From Lachnospira sp. UBA4285 (GTDB lineage: Bacteria; Bacillota; Clostridia; Lachnospirales; Lachnospiraceae): a stretch of 25,522 nt of DNA. The stretch lies in contig DGVL01000177.1 of NCBI GenBank assembly GCA_002394965.1, forward strand, positions 1 to 25,522. Direction: 5' to 3'. A program made the position numbers and the translations under genes. Positions 22,326 to 25,522 of this stretch are shown here, one piece after another. The notes under the pieces are model-generated. The model did not search any database. It was not told the DNA's origin and was given only the letters and a program-made list of their open reading frames with translations. Within the stretch, counting starts at the first letter, position 1. Each line of letters begins with the position of its first letter.

Positions 22326-22743
22326 TCGGAATTTGCGGAAAGCTTTGTTTCTGATGAACGACGGGCGTCCGTGCTCCGTACCATATTTGTTTCATGCATC
22401 GGAATTGATGGCAAGTGTTCAATCCCGATGCATATTTTTACGTCCCGCCAAACGGCTTTCATCGGAATTATCCCGAAGTCATATATTCCGATGCTTTTAA
22501 AAGCTGATTTCAGGGCTGACGGCATCGGAGCCCCCTCTCGTCCTGCTTTTCCGATGACAGTAGCCAAAACAGGACACAAAAGGCATCGGTTTTCCCATTT
22601 GAAATTCATTTCCGATGACAGCAGCCAGAAAACAGGACACAAAAGGCATCGGATTTTCCTTTTGAAATCTATTTCCGATGACAGCACCCAGAAAACAGGA
22701 CACAAAAGGCATCGGATTTCCCATTTGAAATCTATTTCCGATG
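22324..22743. repeat. Array of seven short inverted-repeat elements with CATCGG/CCGATG ends
   Basis: Elements lie at 22324-22356 (33 bp, right end CTGATG), 22397-22430, 22460-22493, 22523-22556, 22584-22617, 22647-22680 and 22710-22743. The last six are exactly 34 bp, each CATCGG-N22-CCGATG, with starts 63, 63, 61, 63 and 63 bp apart. The first three of these have different interiors and different intervening DNA; the last three are near-identical copies. The arms extend further in several: 9 bp in the 22460 element, 6 plus 5 bp across one mismatch in the 22397 element. Confidence 0.9.
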
Positions 22744-22747
22744 ACAG
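22549..22747. repeat. 61-63 bp near-identical tandem repeat
   Basis: TTCCGATGACAG recurs at 22549, 22610, 22673 and 22736. Units two and three differ at about three of 63 positions; unit one has a 2-bp deletion. This is the recently amplified right part of the inverted-repeat array. Confidence 0.92.
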
Positions 22748-22762
22748 GCCCGAAATATCCGA

Positions 22763-23911
22763 TTATATCCCTTGTCCGGTCTGCAAAGAATAGTCTGCGA
22801 CCTCCTGCATCCTGTCTCCGCAGGCCGTGAAAAGTGTCTGATACGACCGGCAGTACCGGCTGATGTACCCGCCTTCTCCGTCCGGTATGCGGTCTCTGCG
22901 GCAGCCTGTCCGGCAGAGTGTCCGGAAGCGGCAGCTCTCGCAGCGTCTGCTCCGCTGCCGGGCAGACTCACTGATAAAGGTCTCGCTCTTCTCAGAATTC
23001 ACCAGTTTTGTAAGCGGCCCGGAACAGATATTCCCCAGCTTCCACTCGTCCAGGCAGTAGAAATCGCACGGGTACACGCTTCCGTCCGCCTCAATGACGC
23101 ACTGCATGCTGCAGATCCCGTTCATTGCGCAGGACTCCGGCCGCCTTCCCATCAGAATTCCGATCCAGTTTTCAAACTCCCGGATATACGGCGCCCGGTT
23201 CTTCTTCCAGTCTTTGTACCAGAGGTCAAACAAGGCGACGAGAAACTCTCCGTACTGCTCATCATTCAGCCAGATGCCATGCTCCGGTCCTCCGCCGAGA
23301 GGATCGAGGCACGGGATGTACTGCTGGTACTTCCAGCCATTTGCCATGAAATAACGGTAGATCTCACGAATGTGAGATACTGTCCGGGACGTCACAACGG
23401 TCAGGATATTAAAGTCGCACCCCGCCTGCTCCAGAAGCCGGAGCCCCGACTCTACGCGGCCGGCCGTCCGTTCACCGCCCGCCGTCTTCCGGCACGCATC
23501 GTGCACAGCCTGCGGTCCGTCAAGCGACACGCCGACGAGAACATGATGCCTGGCAAAAAGCCGGCACCAAGCATCCGTGAGCAGCGTACCGTTGGTCTGA
23601 ACTGAGAAGTGCACTTCCGAGCCCTGCGTGTTGTATATTTCCGTCAGGCGGAAGAAATTCTCAAAGAAAGGGATTCCGGCCAGCAGCGGCTCTCCGCCCT
23701 GGAAGGCAAAGGTGTACGTCCCCCGCCCCTGACCGAGAATCTTGCGCACAATGCACTCCGCCGTGTCCTCTGTCATCTTCCCGTAAGACGCTGTCCGACG
23801 GTTCCTTGCCTCGTCATGATAGAAGCAGTAGGTGCAGTCCAGATTGCACTGCGAAGAGGCCGGTTTTATAAGGGCCGATCGAATTGGATGAGTTTCTGTG
23901 CGCAGCTGCAT
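22763..23911 (-). CDS. Anaerobic sulfatase-maturating enzyme (radical SAM/SPASM)
   Basis: The 382-residue protein matches the anSME family over its length. Motifs are LIKPASSQCNLDCTYCFYH (the radical SAM Cys-x3-Cys-x2-Cys cluster, residues 24-31), AFQGGEPLLAG, SVQTNGTLL and VGVSLDGP. A SPASM domain follows, binding two further iron-sulfur clusters, with CAMNGICSMQC, YPCDFYCLDEW and CESCRFRTLCRTGC. The Asp in PCDFY corresponds to the catalytic base of the Clostridium perfringens enzyme. Such enzymes oxidise an active-site Cys or Ser of sulfatases to formylglycine. No sulfatase is encoded in this window. GGAGGGGG precedes the ATG, which lies 15 bp after the queT stop, so the two are co-transcribed. 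Confidence 0.93.
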   Translation of the reverse strand: MQLRTETHPIRSALIKPASSQCNLDCTYCFYHDEARNRRTASYGKMTEDTAECIVRKILGQGRGTYTFAFQGGEPLLAGIPFFENFFRLTEIYNTQGSEVHFSVQTNGTLLTDAWCRLFARHHVLVGVSLDGPQAVHDACRKTAGGERTAGRVESGLRLLEQAGCDFNILTVVTSRTVSHIREIYRYFMANGWKYQQYIPCLDPLGGGPEHGIWLNDEQYGEFLVALFDLWYKDWKKNRAPYIREFENWIGILMGRRPESCAMNGICSMQCVIEADGSVYPCDFYCLDEWKLGNICSGPLTKLVNSEKSETFISESARQRSRRCESCRFRTLCRTGCRRDRIPDGEGGYISRYCRSYQTLFTACGDRMQEVADYSLQTGQGI

Positions 23912-23926
23912 ATTCCCCCTCCGATC

Positions 23927-24445
23927 TCACTCTGCCGGTTTCGTCTCCTTCTCGAAGCGGCTCGACAGGAAGATCGTCTCTTTGTACTTTTTTAATACCG
24001 TATACAGACCGACGCCCAGGACGCCGCATCCGATGACCTCTCCGATCCCCACCGTCAGCATCATGACCGGAATGGGAAGGAGCACGCCGTAGGCGAAGCG
24101 CAGGACAAGCGGGACAACAATGACATTGGAGAGGATCGGAGGAAGGGTGCAGACAATCGGATTCTTCTTTCTGAGAACCCGGGTTCCGATCGCTCCGGCA
24201 AGTGTCGCAAGACTTCCGAAGATGATGTCCGGAAGAACCGCGCCGCCGGTGATATTGCCGATCAGGCAGCCGATGAACAGTCCGGGAACCGCTGCCGGTG
24301 TGAATACCGGAAGAATGGTCAGTGCTTCCGCGATCCGGATCTGGACCTGCCCGAAAGAAAATGCCGAGAAGACATACGTCAGCACGACATAGACAGCCGC
24401 GATCATAGCGGCCTGCGTCAGGGTCAGGATCTTTTTGTTTTCCAT
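23927..24445 (-). CDS. queT: QueT-family queuosine-precursor transporter (ECF S component type)
   Basis: The 172-residue membrane protein has about five to six hydrophobic helices and the QueT features FSFGQVQIRIAEALTILP and GLFIGCLIGNITGGAVLPDIIFGSLATL. QueT proteins are the substrate-binding part of ECF-type importers for queuosine precursors; the energising ATPases and T component are normally shared and encoded elsewhere. The ATG at 24445 has AAAGGAG upstream; the frame is open 40 codons further but runs across the promoter and leader. A preQ1-I-like structure precedes it, which supports the substrate assignment. Confidence 0.92.
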   Translation of the reverse strand: MENKKILTLTQAAMIAAVYVVLTYVFSAFSFGQVQIRIAEALTILPVFTPAAVPGLFIGCLIGNITGGAVLPDIIFGSLATLAGAIGTRVLRKKNPIVCTLPPILSNVIVVPLVLRFAYGVLLPIPVMMLTVGIGEVIGCGVLGVGLYTVLKKYKETIFLSSRFEKETKPAE

Positions 24446-24453
24446 AATTTGTT

Positions 24454-24498
24454 CTCCTTTAGTTTTGTTTTTTCCGTCAGGAAGGTCTCGAACTGACG
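24454..24498 (-). promoter_or_regulatory. Candidate preQ1-I riboswitch of queT
   Basis: On the minus strand CGTCAG pairs with CTGACG around a 12-nt loop starting TTC and containing CCTT, followed by an A-rich tail (GAAAAAACAAAACTAAAGGAG). The loop CCTT can pair with AAGG of the ribosome binding site, forming the pseudoknot expected for preQ1-I, which would hide the site when ligand is bound. The layout is close to known examples; exact consensus fit was judged by eye. Confidence 0.68.
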
Positions 24499-24521
24499 TG
24501 TGGCAAAGAGCCAGCGGGCCT

Positions 24522-24530
24522 ATTATACCA
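24522..24530 (-). promoter_or_regulatory. Extended -10 promoter of queT-anSME
   Basis: TGGTATAAT on the minus strand is a perfect TATAAT with the TGn extension, which can replace a good -35 box; none is obvious. Transcription would start about 20 bp before the riboswitch stem. Confidence 0.7.
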
Positions 24531-24553
24531 CAGCAGGCCGATCTGGCACAGAG

Positions 24554-24591
24554 CAAAAAAGACATCTGCCGCGGTCAGACGGGCAGATGCC
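24554..24591 (-). terminator. Terminator of thrS
   Basis: An 8-bp core stem (CATCTGCC, 24563-24570, with GGCAGATG, 24582-24589) is followed on the minus strand by TTTTTT, about 35 bp after the thrS stop codon. Confidence 0.88.
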
Positions 24592-24626
24592 TTTTATTTC
24601 ACAAGATTACCTGTGCGATGAAACCA

Positions 24627-25522
24627 TCAGAACTGGTTCACAAGCTCCAGCGTGCGCTCCTTGTTCTGCTTGTCGCAGGCCGCAACGAAGGCTTCTGCCG
24701 GAATACCGTGCAGCTGCTGCTTCTGGCCCCGGACGGTGACGGACACCGTGCCTTCTGCAACTTCCTTGTCGCCGATGACCAGGACGTACGGATCCTTGTA
24801 GGTGCGGAACGCCTTGATCTTCTCATTCATGTTCTTGTCGGCGTAGTCGGACTCCACGCGGATGCCCTTGTCGGCGAGCATCAGTTCAACCTTGCGCGCA
24901 TACTCGTTGTGCTCGGTGCGGATCGGAACGATGCCGACCTGGAACGGAGACATCCAGAACGGGAAGGCGCCCTTGAAGTTCTCGATGAGGATGCCCATGA
25001 ACCGCTCGATGGAGCCGAAGATGGCGCGGTGAATGACAACCGGCTGCTTGAGGCTGCCGTCCGGCGCCGTGTAAGTCAGGCCAAAGTTGTGCGGAAGCTG
25101 GAAATCCAGCTGGATCGTGCCGGTCTGCCACTCGCGGCCCAGCGCATCCTTCATCTGCAGGTCGATCTTCGGGCCGTAAAACGCGCCGTCGCCCTCATTG
25201 ACCTCATAGTTGCCCTCGCCGTACTTCTTGTCCAGGATCCGGCGAAGCGCCGCCTCCGCCTTGTTCCACACGTTGATGTCGCCCATGTAGTCATCCGGAC
25301 GGGTGGAAAGCTCGGCGCGGTATGTGATGCCGAAGGTCTTGTAGATCTGGTCGGCGATGTCCATGACATCATCGATCTCGGACTCGATCTGATCCTCCGT
25401 GACGAATGTGTGGTCATCGTCCTGACGGAACTCCTGAACCCGGAACAGTCCGTTGAGCTCGCCGGACTTCTCTTTTCTGTGGATGACGTCCAGCTCGTTG
25501 TAGCGGATCGGCAGTTCCTTGT
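24627..25522 (-). CDS. thrS: Threonyl-tRNA synthetase, C-terminal part (5' end outside the window)
   Basis: The frame is open from the window edge (first full codon at 25520-25518) to the stop, about 297 residues of a roughly 640-residue enzyme. It contains the class II catalytic core from LPIRYNELDVIHRKEKSGEL (motif 2 region) with EFRQDDDHTF, through GAFYGPKIDLQMKDALGREWQ, to motif 3 HRAIFGSIERFMGILIEN. The C-terminal anticodon-binding domain starts near PFWMSPFQVGIVPI. An internal ATG at 25364 is not the start. It charges tRNA-Thr in the cytosol. Its terminator lies just downstream, separating it from queT. Confidence 0.96.
   Translation of the reverse strand, partial: KELPIRYNELDVIHRKEKSGELNGLFRVQEFRQDDDHTFVTEDQIESEIDDVMDIADQIYKTFGITYRAELSTRPDDYMGDINVWNKAEAALRRILDKKYGEGNYEVNEGDGAFYGPKIDLQMKDALGREWQTGTIQLDFQLPHNFGLTYTAPDGSLKQPVVIHRAIFGSIERFMGILIENFKGAFPFWMSPFQVGIVPIRTEHNEYARKVELMLADKGIRVESDYADKNMNEKIKAFRTYKDPYVLVIGDKEVAEGTVSVTVRGQKQQLHGIPAEAFVAACDKQNKERTLELVNQF

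Larger units (their letters stand above)
22236..22762. other. Repeat-rich region between convergent DUF438 and anSME genes
   Basis: This 527-bp gap carries an 18-bp tandem repeat and then an array of inverted-repeat elements, both listed separately. No T-tracted terminator is seen for either flanking gene. Open frames cross it on both strands because both repeat periods are multiples of three; none has a ribosome binding site. Confidence 0.8.

Noticed and set aside
22324..22743. CRISPR array
   Set aside because: Period fits loosely, but the repeat and intervening parts are both conserved in the last three units and both diverged in the first, there is no fixed repeat of 23-37 bp and no cas gene nearby.
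22371..22793. Plus-strand repeat ORF as an independent gene
   Set aside because: No ribosome binding site, composition driven by the tandem repeat, and the repeat phase shifts by 2 bp inside it. Reported only as a downstream open frame.
22763..23911. Queuine lyase (QueL) instead of sulfatase maturase
   Set aside because: The operon with queT made this tempting, but the sequence carries the anSME hallmarks, SPASM cysteines and the PCDFY catalytic Asp throughout.
24446..24565. 40-residue N-terminal extension of QueT
   Set aside because: It crosses the TATAAT promoter and the riboswitch-like leader; the ATG at 24445 has AAAGGAG and gives a normal QueT N terminus.

Overview
The window looks like a chromosome segment from a gut-type Clostridia, most likely Lachnospiraceae. 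This rests on strong AGGAGG ribosome binding sites, sigma-A promoters, Firmicutes-type sugar operons, a preQ1-like leader in front of a QueT transporter, an anaerobic sulfatase-maturase homologue and no oxygen-dependent enzymes. The family assignment is an inference from protein style, not a database match.

Layout. 1-2850 is housekeeping on the minus strand: a tRNA-Arg with its own promoter and terminator, a THUMP-domain RNA methyltransferase, XTP/dITP diphosphatase, a metallophosphoesterase, then a tRNA cluster (Pro-TGG, Gly-TCC and the 5' end of a third). 2850-9680 is one eight-gene minus-strand operon: GntR regulator, sugar-binding lipoprotein, two ABC permeases, split transketolase (N and C subunits), a cupin-like protein and a fructose-6-phosphate aldolase/transaldolase-type enzyme. 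It has no ATPase and no kinase. A match to the FadR-subfamily operator sits between its -35 and -10. 9840-10610 is a Phd/RelE-type toxin-antitoxin cassette. 10890-13905 is a plus-strand operon of an M20 amidohydrolase (AbgB-like) and two small polytopic membrane proteins, the first DUF5058-like, ending in a clear terminator. 13984-20550 is a glycoside-use locus: cytoplasmic GH2 enzyme, divergent GPH symporter, type-B carboxylesterase and an AraC regulator. 20664-22235 encodes a DUF1858-DUF438-hemerythrin-PAS sensor. 22236-22762 is a repeat-rich region between convergent genes. 22763-24530 is a QueT transporter followed by an anSME-type radical SAM enzyme behind a preQ1-I-like leader. 24554 to the end is the 3' part of thrS with its terminator.

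How it fits together. The sugar operon imports an unknown sugar and feeds it into C2/C3 transfer chemistry. The M20 operon probably imports and hydrolyses an amide-linked compound. The GH2 locus takes up and cleaves an oligosaccharide or glycoside that may carry ester groups.

The most unusual element is at 22324-22743: seven short inverted-repeat elements with near-invariant CATCGG...CCGATG ends. The last six are exactly 34 bp and recur every 63 bp (one interval 61), although their interiors and the DNA between the first three have diverged. An 18-bp tandem repeat abuts it.
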